Assembly (NCBI RefSeq): GCF_016920785.2
Contig: NW_024609880.1
Location: 63,551,830 to 63,615,829, forward strand
Length of the DNA stretch: 64,000 bases
Source of the DNA: Ixodes scapularis
Lineage: Eukaryota; Arthropoda; Arachnida; Ixodida; Ixodidae
Direction: 5' to 3'
In this document: positions 45,160 through 56,973 of the stretch, piece after piece
Position numbering within the stretch: position 1 is the stretch's first letter
Layout: the number at the start of each line of letters is the position of its first letter
Translations under genes and position numbers: made by a program
Notes under the pieces: generated by a model
Database searches by the model: none
What the model was told of the DNA's origin: nothing
What the model saw: only the letters and a program-made list of their open reading frames with translations

Positions 45160-48100
45160 CTGAAAAAAACAAAACAAACTTTTTTTTTTTTTTTTTTTTA
45201 ACAAGCGTGTTTTGCCGTGAAAGCCTCACTGGAGCGCTTCCCGGAAACAGAAAGCGCTCTAGTGAGGGTCCCCCTGTTCTCCGGCTCAGCGGGCACGGCG
45301 GAGCTCCTCGCGAAAATGGCTCGCCAACAATCATTGCTGAATACAAACAACACTCTTCACTGTCCCAACTTAGTGCTGGAGCGGTATGTGATCGTACCTT
45401 ACTAGAGAGTGATGTTCCTTTGCGTTAGAATTGCGTGTTCCTACTGCACAGGTGCGTTGCCATGCGCCAATTAAAGACGGCAATTTCAGGCTCCGTGCAC
45501 TCGCACTGCGGACCAGGCAACGCTAACGCAAACGCAGGCAACGCTAACGCAGGCAACGCTAACGGGAACCTCCCGGTTTGTCGTCTGCTAGCGGAGTCGG
45601 GCGCGTGCCCTGTCTCTCGCTTTACCCCGCCGAACCCGCTGAATTTCCCCGATGTATGGAGAGGGCGCTGCTGTAGAACAAAATGCTGCCGCCCAGAGAG
45701 CGCTAAATGGAATGGTCTATAACCATTGCTAAAACTCATTACTGTTTCCCCGGTTTTCCAACGACAATGAAACGTATACTGCAATGAGGAGACGTGCAAG
45801 CGAGTGTGCGCTCCTTCGAACTGGACCGGTTCAGATTCATAAAACGGCGGCCAGTAAAATTAAAGAAAATAAATGTTCTCAGTAATTTTGTAGCTAAAAA
45901 AAAAAAGAAAACACAGAATTATTATTATTATTTTTATTTTTTTTTTTATTTTGGGGGATGCATTTGGTCCGGAAAGACTGGCGGCGAATTTTGAGGTTTT
46001 GCTGATTGTCTAAAGTCACGACTTTGATAGCACTATATGCTTTCCCCATAAGTAATATAATTTTACGTGGATTTCTCAAACTAGCTGTAATGTTTTAGTT
46101 GGTTTTAAACTATTTTTATTTAAATAAAACTTTCAGCCTTTCCACTCTGGTGAAGAAGGAAGACCAGCGAAGCTGTACTATGGTGGGAATGAAGTAATGG
46201 CCGACCGCAAGTCAGCAAGCCAGCGTGGAAAGGCTGGAAAAGTTGCCGCTATCTATGATCGACTGCGGCAACCAGACAACCGGCAAGACGGTTGTCTGGT
46301 TACCGCCGCCGCTCATAGATGGCGGCAGCTGTCCAGAGTTCGTGTCACCATTTGTTTGCTGGCGGACACGATCCTGGGGGAAACTAGCTCTTAACAGCTC
46401 CACTGTAAAATGCTGCATTTAGCACCAGTGATGATAGTTTTCCAACCTCGGATTGCCATGGTTCTTCGCGCGTTTGAAATTAGATGATAAGCAACAAATT
46501 ATATTAGAGTTTTGAAAAACTATTAGTAAATATCTTAATCGCATTATTATTATTACAAATTGCCGTAACATAAAGCCCAATAAACACCACAATCACAAAA
46601 ATATGCCACTTAACCATAATCTTTACAGAAAGGTGTCATTTCGTTTTCTTTTTAGCATATGAAAAACTGACATCTCCAGAAACGCTGGATGTAATATATG
46701 TATGAAGTCCTATGCGTCACGTGTTGCTATAAAGACACACTCCTGTTGTCGAACTCGAATTCAATTTTAAGGTTTTCGGCGGTTTTTTTTTTTATTTATA
46801 TGTTTTGTCTACAAGCTCATCACCCGTGGCAATATTTTACAAAATTTGTATTTATTTTGTTATTCTTGTGCTGGGGAATAATGTTAAAGCGATTAATCAT
46901 TTAAATGCCCCAAAACCGATTAAAGGGCAGCAAGTGAGAAAAGGCAGCAAGAACACACAAATATCAGCGCTGATTTTTCAAAAAATACCATATTCTGTTA
47001 TCTCTGAGGTGTATGGAAGTTAAAGATACACTGAACTCTCCAACATATATTTATGTTCCTGGATTTTCACGAAATAAAGTTTCCGCGAACAATTTTGTTA
47101 GGGCAATAATTACGCTGCGAGGCACATATTGAGTTAGGGGAGAAACCGAAATTAACACCCGCATCGAGAAATTAAATCCAAAATAGAAGTTAGTTTCGTT
47201 TTTTTTTTCCTGAATTAAAAAGTGCCTCCCGGCGTAAACATTACGGTAAAGACCATTTTTGCTTTCAGAGTACAAAGGTGACCTTCGCGCATAACACCCT
47301 AGCGTCCTGGTATAAGCGGGAACAATTTGTGTCTCTCAGTGAAGCCAGCACACAAGACAGGGCTCAGCAACTGGCATATACCAGCACACATCTCCGGCCC
47401 TCACTACACCCGCCATTTTGAAAAACGAATGGCGCCACCTATAAACAGTTGGAGTCGCGAATAGAGACGTTTATTGCAACGGACATTTTGCTATACACAC
47501 ACCGGCGAAAAAAGCGTACATCTTCGCACCGCCACCACATGCCGTGCCGTTGCTTGGAAGCATTGAAAAATAATTTTCTTCTCTTGAAATACGCAAGGAA
47601 AACAATATCATTGTAAGACATTCGTGGAGATGGGCATGCTTGTTGGGTTGATTGCATACGCAGTGTCAAATACGCTTATTGTGGCGAGGAACGCCTTCAG
47701 TACATCGATGCTCGATTGCGATCTTGGTGCGACTGGTTTAGAACGACCTTCTCGAAGCTTCGGAGATATGAAGGGGCTGAAATGGCGATTGCCATGGCAA
47801 CGGACACCGATCAGCGAATCACCTTGCGAGGTTTTGGTCGTCTGTATGTTAGTATACGTTTTTGCCCGGCTAGCTAACCGGCAGGGAAGGCAATGGCGTT
47901 ACTTTCCTAGGATTCAGTGACTTTAAGTGAGATCGGTTTATTGAAGCACCAAACTACATTGTCTAAACCAGTCTTACGATCCTCTGACTAGCGTCCCATC
48001 TGTGCAAGCCCATCACGCATGCAGCCCACGGTAACTTTAACGAAAGGTTACAATCGAACGTGCTGATACACACGAGTAGATACACTCGAAAGCGGCCGGA

Positions 48101-48187
48101 ACAGAAAACTTACCGAATCAATACGAAAAATTTTAACTCTATTGTCGCGGAAAGTTGCACCCGGAGGGTAAGTGACCGACCACCTAC
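45160..48187 (-). other. Intron between the two GT92 exons
   Basis: A 3.0-kb intron with donor AG|GTAGGT and a polypyrimidine-rich acceptor (about T19 then AACAAAACA..TTTTTTTCAG). It contains three GCAACGCTAACGCAG-like short tandem units (about 45517-45570) and a foldback centred near 46285 (GCGGCAACCAGACAACCG inverted as CGGTTGTCTGGTTACCGC, arms extending to about 46241 and 46330). A repeat at 47410-47462 is shared with 34.0 kb. No other exon recognised. Confidence 0.65.
46241..46330. repeat. Foldback inside the GT92 intron
   Basis: The central arms at 46265-46282 and 46289-46307 are near perfect around a GCAAGA loop. The flanking CCGCTATCTATGATC and CGCTCATAGATGGCGG also pair. Confidence 0.65.
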
Positions 48188-48583
48188 CTAAAGGAGATGT
48201 TGAGGTGGAGACGGTTCTTCAAGTCCAGCAAGAAGTCGAGCACTTCGGGCGTGGCCGCGTACACGTAGAAGTAGAACTGTCGGACTCCCAGGACGCCGTA
48301 GTAAGCCACAAACTCGGCGACGGCTCGGACGTCGCTCCAGGTCGCGCCTGAGGGCGACACGCAGAGTCCAACAGAGAAAGGCACCTTGCGCACGTTCCAG
48401 CGCAGGCGACGCAGGGTGAAATAGACGACCGGGTCGCTGTTGTAGTAGACGAGCGACGTCAGGTCGGGCAGCGGCTCGATGCCTTGTAAGGGACAGGTCA
48501 CCAGGACGGACTCCATGTTCTCGTTGCCGAGTTCGCCCAGAACGTTCCAGGAGGCTTGAGAGGTCTCCAGTGAAGTCTTGTTC
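48188..48583 (-). CDS. Glycosyltransferase family 92 (DUF23), upstream exon
   Basis: A minus-strand exon of 396 nt between acceptor GCTGCGCAG|GAACAAG and donor TTTAG|GTAGGT. It starts with the last base of a codon and ends two bases into one, which fits the exon at 45159-44793 exactly. It encodes LVTCPLQGI.., a Tyr-rich segment, VPFSVGLCVSPSG and then AEFVAYYGVLGVRQFYFYVY, the hallmark GT92 block (CVSP.., E-h-x-x-x-x-x-G-V-x-x-F-y-x-Y). It ends in LLDLKNRLHLNISF. Upstream exons encoding the signal anchor are expected at higher coordinates but were not found. Identity rests on motif order and on the intron phase match. Confidence 0.78.
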   Translation of the reverse strand, partial: EQDFTGDLSSLLERSGRTRQREHGVRPGDLSLTRHRAAARPDVARLLQQRPGRLFHPASPALERAQGAFLCWTLRVALRRDLERRPSRRRVCGLLRRPGSPTVLLLRVRGHARSARLLAGLEEPSPPQHLL

Positions 48584-49775
48584 CTGCGCAGCATTCGGTA
48601 ATGTGCAAATCACCAATCAAAATGTCATACATGTCAGACGTATGGTTTGGATCTTGATCTCCAGGCGCGGAGGCGTTGTTTCCTGCGTAACTTCACACTA
48701 AAAAGTCGACACGGAACAAAAGCCAGAGTTGAGTGACTGTTTCCAGGCAACTCTGGATCCAGAGCAGATGTAAGTGAAGTAACATCATGCGTAGAAGTCG
48801 GAATTTTCATGAACGTCATAGCTCGCTATAACGTTCTGAGTCAATTTTTGTTTGCACACTAAATATACAGGGTGTCTTTTTTTATTATTATTCTTTCAGA
48901 TTTGTTTAAAAAAAGCCGTGAGAGCTACCCTTTTGCGGTTTGTGCAGGTGGGTCACACGGCCAGGTGGACATTATGTGGGCGGCTAATCTTTGCGATCAG
49001 TCGGCTAATTAATTAAAATTCGTTCATTAACTTTTAATTAGTGAAAAAATACTTATGGTTCCAATTAGAAACTTGTAGAGCATTATCGAAAACTACCAAA
49101 TCAACTTTTTTTAGATGGATATAACGCCGGGGCAGGATTTTACGGCGTTCTGTATAAACGCCCCATTTGGACGCGTTTCTAGATTTCGGTTTCTTATCGG
49201 AGCACATCTTTGCGCCCGCTGTCCTGCTCCCCGGTGGTCGCGGCATAGAGTAATATAGTAAACGTAAAGAGAGGACACAGGAGCCGATTCGCGGCCCAGA
49301 TAGTGCCTTTCATACCCTCCGCTACGTGGCGCTTTTCTACAATTTGGTTAAAAGTAATTGAAACTCTTTCTGTGAAAAGTATTTATTTTTTAAATGGCAA
49401 TGCTTTAAAATTGTTTAAAGTACTTAATAGACTAAATCAAATACGTCACAAAAACCACGTGATGAATGGCGCCTTCCATGGCCTGCCTGCATGCACGCCG
49501 TCGCCTCTGCAACATTCTGCATGGCCTCTGCTCGTCCCTGCGTCGTTCGTCTGTGCCGTGCGTGCCGTCCATCTGTGCTTTCTGCTGCATCATGTTCGGT
49601 CGACTTTGCATCAATCAAGGTGACGCGTGACCGCCCGCGTGCTCGCATGCTCGGCGTGAAGTCGTGGAGCCGATCGGTTTGAGCTTCTTGTGCTGTTGTT
49701 TCTGCCGGGCTGTCTGGCTGCACTTGAAGGTGTGTGCATGTTGATTTTCGATGAGATTGTTTTAAAAAAAGAATT
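48584..49775. other. 5' side of the GT92 exon; repeat-like sequence
   Basis: ACAGGGTGTCTTTTTT at 48869 resembles the ACAGGGTGT-type terminus common to several arthropod DNA elements. Its partner end was not identified. AGAGTAATATAGTAAACGTAAAGAGAGGACAC-like sequence (about 49247-49280) is inverted near 53188-53215. No GT92 exon recognised. Confidence 0.4.
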
Positions 49776-51572
49776 TAACTTACGACCTTGCACACGACAT
49801 TGTCCATGGGTTTACAGATGACGGTGTTGAACGAACTTCTAACATTGCAGATAGAGCCTTGGTTGTTATGCTGCAGTCTGAAATTTCCAGGAGGTGCGTT
49901 TGCACACACTGTTGAGCACACTCCAACAACGCCTTCTGTTTAACGCAGTCTCCTCATTTCTCTCATTCGGGAGCTTAAAGGGGCGGTGCAATGATATTAA
50001 ATTGGAATGTTTTTCACTTTACACGAGCTTACTGGCACTAGTGGGACTCAAGGATACTCGCACGCAACGCCACTGACCAAGAAACTCCTCTGTTCCGTTG
50101 TAATTTTGAAAACAAAACCCAGTGTTTTTATTCAATCTCTCCTTCGAAAAACCTGATGACATAGCTGGACGGTAGCAGTACCGCCCAGTGACGATATTTG
50201 AATACGGCTCATAGATTGGACCCAAGCTTGGCGTGGACACTCGATTTGGGCTCGTGATAATCGATAGCTCGAGAAACATTCGGGTAGTGTCCTGTGTCAA
50301 ATCGCTGCAATGACGACAATGTCTGGAACTCAGCGCGTGTCCTGTGCCTTGCCAACCCTAGCGCATGACTATGATCAACATTGGCGGCATATAATCGGCT
50401 CCAGATCACGGAGCCGCTTGTTCTGGCTGCGAATTGAGGGGGTGAACTCTGCTCGTTTTCCTTTATTTTTTTCTGCGACTTCGATTGCGTGTGGTGAAAA
50501 GGAACGGGTGTATTTTACGGATCATTAACGTCAGGGATTCGTTCTAAGCGGTATTTGCGCAAAATACAAATATCAGTGCATCGCCCCTTTAAGACTGTTG
50601 GCTTCACAGTAAAGGCTGTGGTCTGTGGTTAGGGGGCTTCAAACGTAAGCTTGGTGTGTGTGGTGATAAGCCATTTTTTGAAGTTGACAACGAACACGTT
50701 TACTTTGTCTTTAACGTTCCGCACCTTCCCAAAACAACCAAGAGCCATCTCCAAGCCCACAAACCTTGTATTGGAAATGAGGTCATTGAGCGGTCTTCTA
50801 TTGTTGAACTTCATTATTATATCCATGAGATTAGCTTCAATTGACTCCGAAACTTACTGAGAGACACATTTATTCAAAAACCTTTCTGTAACATGGAAGA
50901 AAATTGTGCCCCACAGGTACTGAGTGCCTCAATCTTTCTTGTAATCACATCTCTTGTTTATGCAAAGGAACTTCCTGAGGCAGCCATGGCTACAGCCTAT
51001 TTCTGTGATAGGATGTGCATACTTTTTGATTGTCTAAATAGCTAAAAAATTCAAGAAGACAGGGCAGAAGTTGCGTCATGCCATTCTGAAGGGAGAACCT
51101 CAAATACTTGATTTTCTCCACCAGTAACTCGGATGGATTTCAGCATGGCAGTTCCAAAGTAGGAGGCAGCCATAAGACATCATTGGGTGGCAAGTTACTA
51201 TAAAAAGTGTCCTCATGCACTGGGATGAGCTTTCAAGCAGCCATGACTTTAAGTTCTTACTTACACGACGCCTGCAGCAAGACACACTTGAGAATGTTTC
51301 TGGAGCTATATACGACAAATGCTGGGCTGCAACACAAACCCAAATGTGCATCAGTTCACCTCAGGACTAAAACACCTCTGGATAAAGAAACTGTTCAAAC
51401 TGTCGGACAATGAAAACGTAGAAGATGACATGGCTGACCTCCTAAAGGAGTTGCAAATATCTTCGCACCATGAAAGTTTAATTTCAGACATTGTGGAATG
51501 TCTTCCAATTGATAACTTCCAGCCACTAGAGGATATTTCTGAGCTGGCATCAGACACCAGGTCTAATTGATG
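49776..51572 (+). pseudogene. Decayed P-element-type transposase, split by a TTAA MITE
   Basis: Fragments in several frames but in family order. DIVHGFTDDG..RTSNIADRALVVML (about 49790-49880) matches the RNase H N part. After the MITE, KAVVCG, a stop and GASNVSLV (about 50612-50655) correspond to the VCDQGxSN block with Asp changed to Gly and Gln to stop. PFFEVDNEHVYFVFNVPHL (about 50673-50735) matches the PHLLK block. Then come LPEAAMATAYFCDRM..LFDCLNS and RRLQQDTLENVSGAI (about 51270-51320), which retains the E region. Many stops show a long-dead copy. It differs in sequence from the 6.5-9.9 kb element, so it belongs to a separate subfamily. Confidence 0.8.
49979..50588. mobile_element. TTAA-target MITE, copy 2, inside the P-like pseudogene
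   Basis: AGGGGCGGTGCAATGATATT (49979) is inverted with two mismatches as AATATCAGTGCATCGCCCCT (ending 50588), with TTAA on both sides (49975-49978 and 50589-50592). It is collinear with 38086-38712. P-transposase similarity resumes on each side, so the insertion came after the P-like copy arrived. Confidence 0.85.
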
Positions 51573-53258
51573 ACTCGTCCACGTTTTTATTACGTTTGGG
51601 GCTATTTGATCAAGCTTTTGCTTGAATAGACAACTTACAGCTGTGGCTGTTCTCAGCTGCTATCGGATGAGTCTAATAACTTGACCAGGCCTCACCAGTA
51701 CTGTCTTGTTCCTAAAGCATACCACGTGCCTTGAAAATTCTTCGGGAACTTAGTAGTACCATCACAGGCTGCCTTTCATTTCATTCAGCAACTAGAAAAT
51801 CACTTTCTTCCCATAATAGAGAGTGTGACACATGTTCGAGGAGTGTGTGCCGCCTTGTATAGCACACTTTGAGGTCTGGGTGGTTTTCGCCTTTGCCCAG
51901 AGGAGTACCACAAAGGGTTTTTAAAATTGTTTTGCAGAATACGCTTGTGTTGACATGTTTGATTTCTTAACCGGAATTCGGACAAAGTTCGGTTGCACTC
52001 TTCAGTGGCTAGTAAGAACGAGACAGGTTTAACTGTTAATAGCGTATTAACAGAGGCGGTTGCCAAACCAAAAACAAAAAGTGATTAAGTGGGCGGTGCA
52101 GCTTGCTCTCCAAATATTTTTCCCCTTTTTCCAGCGAATGTGTATCGCGGCTCCCTAACAAAAATATGTGTCCACTTTCTAAGAAAATTCGATAGAGAAT
52201 AGCGTATAGAGGCTAACAATATCTGAAAGAAAACGTATTCACTTTTGTATCCACTGTCCATAGTTTTTTAGCCGCTTTTTTCTGAAGCCATGTTTCTTTT
52301 CTGAGCAATTTCGGGGAATATTTAGAGACGTTGAATCTTGTCAGATTTCGAATAGAGTTCTCATTGTTTGGTAATGGCTCGCCCGCAGTGAGTTTGAGGC
52401 TATGCAAATTGGTGTTTTTTTTTTTATATTTGCCGGAAATCGGGAATTTGTACTATCCGGCGTATGCTTCGCACTGTTATTATACTCTTATGACTGGTAA
52501 TGATAGCGATGTCTTATTTATTTTTTCACTTACTTCCCGTACCCGAGTCGGCGTGAAAGTGAATGTATCATACAGCATGTTCTCCGTGGAAGGGTTTTGT
52601 TAACTTGGTTCCGCTAAGAATCTATTACGAAGTGTACGAATGCCGAAGCCCTTCATATTCATTTATTTTAGTGAGTATCGATCTCTTTCGTATAAAACAT
52701 ACAGAGCTTCTGAAGTCAATCATGTGTTCATGAATGTGGTCCAATAAAATGTGTTCGAACCACTTACTGTTGTGGACCCCAAAATGCTCCACCAGCCAGG
52801 AGTCAATGCGGTGATTGTGTAACTTCAATGCTTTACAATATAAAAAGAACAAGAAATATATATACTTCTGCTTTGTGAAGCAAGTTGAAATATTGTTTGA
52901 CACAGTTTGCACGGACTCTATCGTAAAAAATAAAGCAAAACTGTGTCAGTATTTAAAAAAACAAACAAAAAAAACAGCGGCTTCGGGAGTCAAGGTGCTC
53001 CCGAGAGGTGAGCGAGGCGGGGAGGAAAGAGAGAGAGAAGGGTATTGAAGAACCGGAGCAAAAACGCCCAAACCGAAACCGAAACTAACTTGACCGGAAA
53101 CGGAATCAGATTACACTTAATACCGCCCGCTAGGAGCGCTACCTGTCACTGGTCTATCTGGGCCGCTGGGGCCTATGGCAGTGTCCGCTCTTTACCTTGT
53201 GTATATTACTCTATGGTCGCGGCGCGAAGCCACCCCCTCGCCTCCCTCGTAGAATGGA
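51573..53258. other. Unassigned 1.7-kb stretch
   Basis: I recognise no gene. A-rich tracts lie near 52960-52975. The region 53188-53215 shares an inverted piece with about 49247-49280. Confidence 0.4.
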
Positions 53259-53299
53259 GGGAAGTAGGGCGCGCGTGTGTTGCGCGCGCCCTACTTCCC
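53259..53299. repeat. Perfect 17-bp GC-rich stem hairpin
   Basis: GGGAAGTAGGGCGCGCG (53259-53275), a 7-nt loop, then CGCGCGCCCTACTTCCC (53283-53299). Very stable if transcribed. It is probably the centre of a small MITE. Confidence 0.8.
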
Positions 53300-53344
53300 G
53301 TAAAAAAGCACTCATGACGTGTTTCCATCAAAGCTGCGCCGATC

Positions 53345-54190
53345 TTACCTTCACCCCACGAGCTCCCCGTTAACAACTGCATAAAATTCCTGGATCTCTC
53401 CTTAGAGTTTAGGAATAGACATGTATGCTGGAGATATCAGGCACGATCCTGCAAAGGCTTTCTTCCTTTTAGCTCCGAACATACCAAAAATGTGAAAAGA
53501 GCAGTTTCGCGACACAAATCTCTAGGCTCCAAGATGCAGGCTACCCTAGAACACTTCTTGTTTCGATTTGTGAAAACACATGTGCAAAGATCGAGCGCCA
53601 ACCTGAAGGAGATGGAACAATTACAACAAAGAAGCCTCGAACACCCTATGTGGTCGCCCCTTATATCCACGGGCTCACCCATCGACTAAAAAAGATTGCT
53701 GGCCAACAGGGCGTACAGGTCATGTGCTCTGCGCCTAATAAGGAATACTCTATGTGCCGGAAGGTGAACAGGGAGGACAACAACGAAGAGACGGGTTGCA
53801 GCACATCTCACAAGACCAGATACACCGAATGCACAAAAAAGTAGTGCACCCGATTCCTTTTTCATGTGGAAAATGCTACATTGGTCAAAAGGGAAGGTGC
53901 ATTAATGAGAGAACAAGAGAGCACGCAGCGTCAGTGAAGGCCACCACAGCAGCAGGGCACCTAGCGACCCATTGTCGGGTGTGCACATGTGCGCCAAACC
54001 TTGCCAACATTGACATCCTGGCAAAAAATCGCACAAGGGTTGCTCGAGAAATTCTCGAGGCCCTTGCTATTGACGCGAAGGGGGATCATTGCGTGAGTGC
54101 ACCATCAATCTCGCTGCACCAGAAGGGGATGCTATACCTGCGAAGAGCCGCACACTTGACAGGCGCATGAAAGAAGAGGAAGAGTGGAAG
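53345..54190 (+). pseudogene. Penelope-like element, 3' part with GIY-YIG endonuclease
   Basis: The 5' piece (53366-53640) reads NNCIKFLDLSLEF.. and CW-x-Y-x-x-R-S-x-K, as in the C-terminal part of Penelope-type reverse transcriptases. Next comes VAPYIHGLTHRLKKIAGQQG (from about 53652) and SAPNKEYSMCRKV. After a frame change, IPFSCGKCYIGQKGRC with NERTREHAAS (53860-53940) forms the YIG and R/E-containing part of the GIY-YIG domain. Finally a conserved REILEALAIDAKGDHCVSAPSI tail is present. The first frame ends at 53689 and the GIY-YIG frame is open to 54170. The element is 5'-truncated and frameshifted, so inactive. Confidence 0.8.
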
Positions 54191-54249
54191 ACGAAGGTTC
54201 AGGTATAGAAGAAGAGGAAGAATCCGTTTAGCTGTACACTAAAGAGAAA

Positions 54250-54482
54250 GAAAAAATTGGGTTGTGTGTGTGTTTTATACAGCCTAGAACTTGGTCTGCC
54301 TCACAGGGGCGACGAGTCTCCCAGCTGTAGATGAGAAATTTAGCCAGTGCGGTACAGCCGCTAGCCTGGGGTCTTTAACGTGCATCACGCAGTAGTGATA
54401 CACGACCGCACGCCGGTACGATGCTCATCCAGATCGAAACGGGCAGGGGTGGGGCTCGAACCCAGGATCCCTGGGTTCTGCA
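54250..54482 (-). repeat. tRNA-derived SINE copy (head-truncated)
   Basis: The same body as at 15141-15412, read on the minus strand. It carries GGGTTCGAGCCCC (B-box-like), GCCCGTTTCGATCTGGATGA, the GTGATGCACGTTAAAGACCCC block and CTCATCTACAGCTGGGA. It stops at CTGCAGC (54482), where the tRNA head is missing. It begins shortly after the Penelope-like remnant. Confidence 0.7.
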
Positions 54483-55158
54483 GCAAGAGAAAGAAGATTT
54501 CATTAAGGCCGCGGTCCCACGGCAGCCATCTTGAACAAGGCGTTAGTTCAACCAATAGATGGCGACACGCACCCGTGGGGTGGCCGACACATTGGTTCAC
54601 AGTGGGATGGCTCGAGCACCATCACGTTCCCCTCGTGGCCTTGCTCGCGCCGCTGCCAGCTGTGCTCAGCTAGCTCAAGTAGCGTGGCCCAGCAAACGGA
54701 TGTATGCGAGAATGTCAGGCTGGGTATAAATTGTTCTCCGATGTAGGGAGATTCGGTTCGGCGGTTGTAACGGGCTTTCGCAATAAATCTTACCAAGAAG
54801 GAATCAAATGTTGATTGACGTGTTAATATTCTATCAATGAAAATTTCTTCTGCAGGAATGCACGCTCAGTAGACTCAATCTTCCAAGACACCAGTGGAAG
54901 CGGACGTTAAGTAAACTGCTGCGCGATTTACGGTACTTAGCTCACCATTTTAATTACGACAAAAATAACGTCACGAAATATTGTGTTTCACGGGGTCCGG
55001 AAGATGTTGTAAAGGTTGTTGCATTATAGGGGGGGTTCCCAGAAACTTTCTGGACAGGCTCGAAGTCTTCCTTGAGTCCAACGCCATCATGAACAGTAAC
55101 TGAAAACAATCCACTATTCAGTCGGTGGGTGGCGAAACGTATCCGCATCTGCGGAGTC
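54483..55158. other. Unassigned sequence 5' of the integrase remnant
   Basis: No clear domain. It may hold eroded upstream Gypsy sequence, but I could not identify the integrase zinc finger or the first catalytic Asp. Confidence 0.35.
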
Positions 55159-55698
55159 ATGATCGATGCGTACTCTAAGTGGCTGGAAGTTTACACGATG
55201 CCTGCCACGACGTCCGAACACGCCATTGACGTTCTGCGGTTTCTTTGATCTACTTTTGCCCTACCGAAAATACTTTTCTCTGATAACGCGCCAAATCTTG
55301 CTTAAAATAAAATAAACAAGTTTTTGAAGAAAAAAAGAACCGGCATCAGGCATCACATTAGTGCACCATACCATCCTGCAACTAACGGGCAAGCAGAACA
55401 GATGGTGTGCGAAACAAGAAAATGCCGTATTGAAGCTTACGGAAGAAGCATTTCAGTGAAGAATTGCCAGGCTCTTGTTCCAGCAGCACGTGACTGTCTC
55501 ATATTAGACGGTAAAAGCACCCGCCGAAGCAATATTCGGCAGGCGAAGACCCACACCCCTCGATCTCATGATACTATGGAATACGAACGAAGATCGAGAG
55601 ATTCCCAGATCGGAAGTAATGGCAGTTTATTCGGTCGGACAACTCTTCTACGTGAGGAATTTCAGTGGAAACCGGTCTTCCATGTAAAACTTGAGTAG
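55159..55698 (+). pseudogene. Gypsy-type LTR retrotransposon integrase remnant
   Basis: One frame with two internal stops (about 55246 and 55300). It carries MIDAYSKWLEVYTMPATTSE, then LPKILFSDNAP (second catalytic Asp, codon 55282) and HHISAPYHPATNGQAEQMV (catalytic Glu region, codon 55399). The C-terminal part is poorly conserved. The first catalytic Asp region lies upstream and is not recognisable. No LTRs are identified. Confidence 0.75.
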
Positions 55699-56417
55699 AA
55701 TAAGCTCTATGTTGGTTGACCAGAAGGTGTCATCCAACTGAATACGAATGCCTTTGAGTGTAGATATAACTAAATCACAAAACTCTCTTTGAGTATTGTG
55801 TAACTGCCCTTGTATTTGATAGTAGAAGCTATGGTGGTGATTTGGATCTTTCACACCAGGCTCCTTTTTCTTTTTTCCGCCTCATACTCCTTTGCGGTTT
55901 AAGTATGCTTCAAGAATCTTTTGGAACGGGGACACTTTACGTCAACGAGGCCATTTGTTCCAAGTAGTCAATCAGGGAATTCTGCTAGAAATCCGTCCCT
56001 CATATTAACAAATAAGCCACAGTTCTGCACAGTGCAGTTTTCCTGTTCCACGTACAGTTGTAAAGCAGAATCCTCATTGATTCTACCATATTCTGTTCCG
56101 GGTGAAGAAAGTCTTTGGGTGCACGATACTTGAAACAACTTTAGCAACGTACGCTGTGGTTCGACACCCACTAATGTCATTGTCCTTATAGAGCCTCATC
56201 ATTTAATCATTACCTCGTCACCTCATATTGCTCTTCATCAACAGTAAGTACAATAGGCTACCGCCATATTACAATCCAAGAATTGAAAAATTGAGTCGTT
56301 CAGTCCTTCAACAAATTTATTATTTATATAATGTTATTACGTTACATTACCTCGAGACAATCAACGTCCATCGTTGATCTTCAAATACTTATATCTGTAT
56401 GTAAATTAGACGCACAA
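55699..56417. other. Unassigned sequence
   Basis: I see no gene or repeat family beyond short AT-rich stretches. Confidence 0.4.
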
Positions 56418-56715
56418 GGGGGGGGGGGGGGGGGGGTCCGTGGCCGAGCGCATGGTCTAGAGCACACCAGCTCGGAGCACTTGGAGCGAAAGCTCGCGCT
56501 GCAGAACCCACCCCGCCCCTGCCCGTTTCGATCTGGAAGAGCATCGTACCGGCATGCGATCGCGTATCCCTACTGCGTGGTGCACGTTAAAACCCCAGGT
56601 TTGCGGTTGTACCACACTGGCTAAATTTCTCATCTACAGCTGAGACACCAGACGCCCACTAAGGCGGACTAACTTCCGGCTCTATAAACATACACACAAC
56701 AATTTGCAATTAGAC
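56418..56715 (+). repeat. tRNA-derived SINE, complete copy preceded by G19
   Basis: A G19 run (56418-56436) leads directly into the tRNA-like head TCCGTGGCCGAGCGCATGGT (A-box-like) and CTAGAGCACACCAGC. The B-box-like region (GTTTCGATCTGG) lies at about 56524-56535. The body matches the minus-strand copies at 15.2 and 54.3 kb. It ends near ACATACACACAACAATTTGC. Tick genomes are known to carry tRNA-derived SINEs; I did not confirm the family name. Confidence 0.78.
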
Positions 56716-56973
56716 GCATAATAACAAAGAACACAGCGTGCCGCCTCTTTTCTTTGGATGCCTTTTTTAAACCAGCAAAAGCTCGTGCGTTCTGTCTTTT
56801 GAGACGGTTAGAAAGGTCGCACATAAAACCCGCGTTTCTCCTACCCGGTCACTTCCTCCTCTCATTATGTGTTGTTGGTTATAACTAAATAAGCTATAAT
56901 AATGGTGCATTATTCATATTTACTTTCAGTTTCAGTTAGGGAAAAGGAGTTTCGAGGGAACTAGAGCCAATAA
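56716..56973. other. Unassigned sequence between SINE and foldback
   Basis: I see no gene. It has AAATAAGCTATAATAA-type AT-rich sequence. Confidence 0.4.

Noticed and set aside
54465..54482. Genuine tRNA gene at the GGGTTCGAGCCCC-type motif
   Set aside because: No cloverleaf could be drawn, and the surrounding 230 bp match the SINE copies at 15 and 56 kb.
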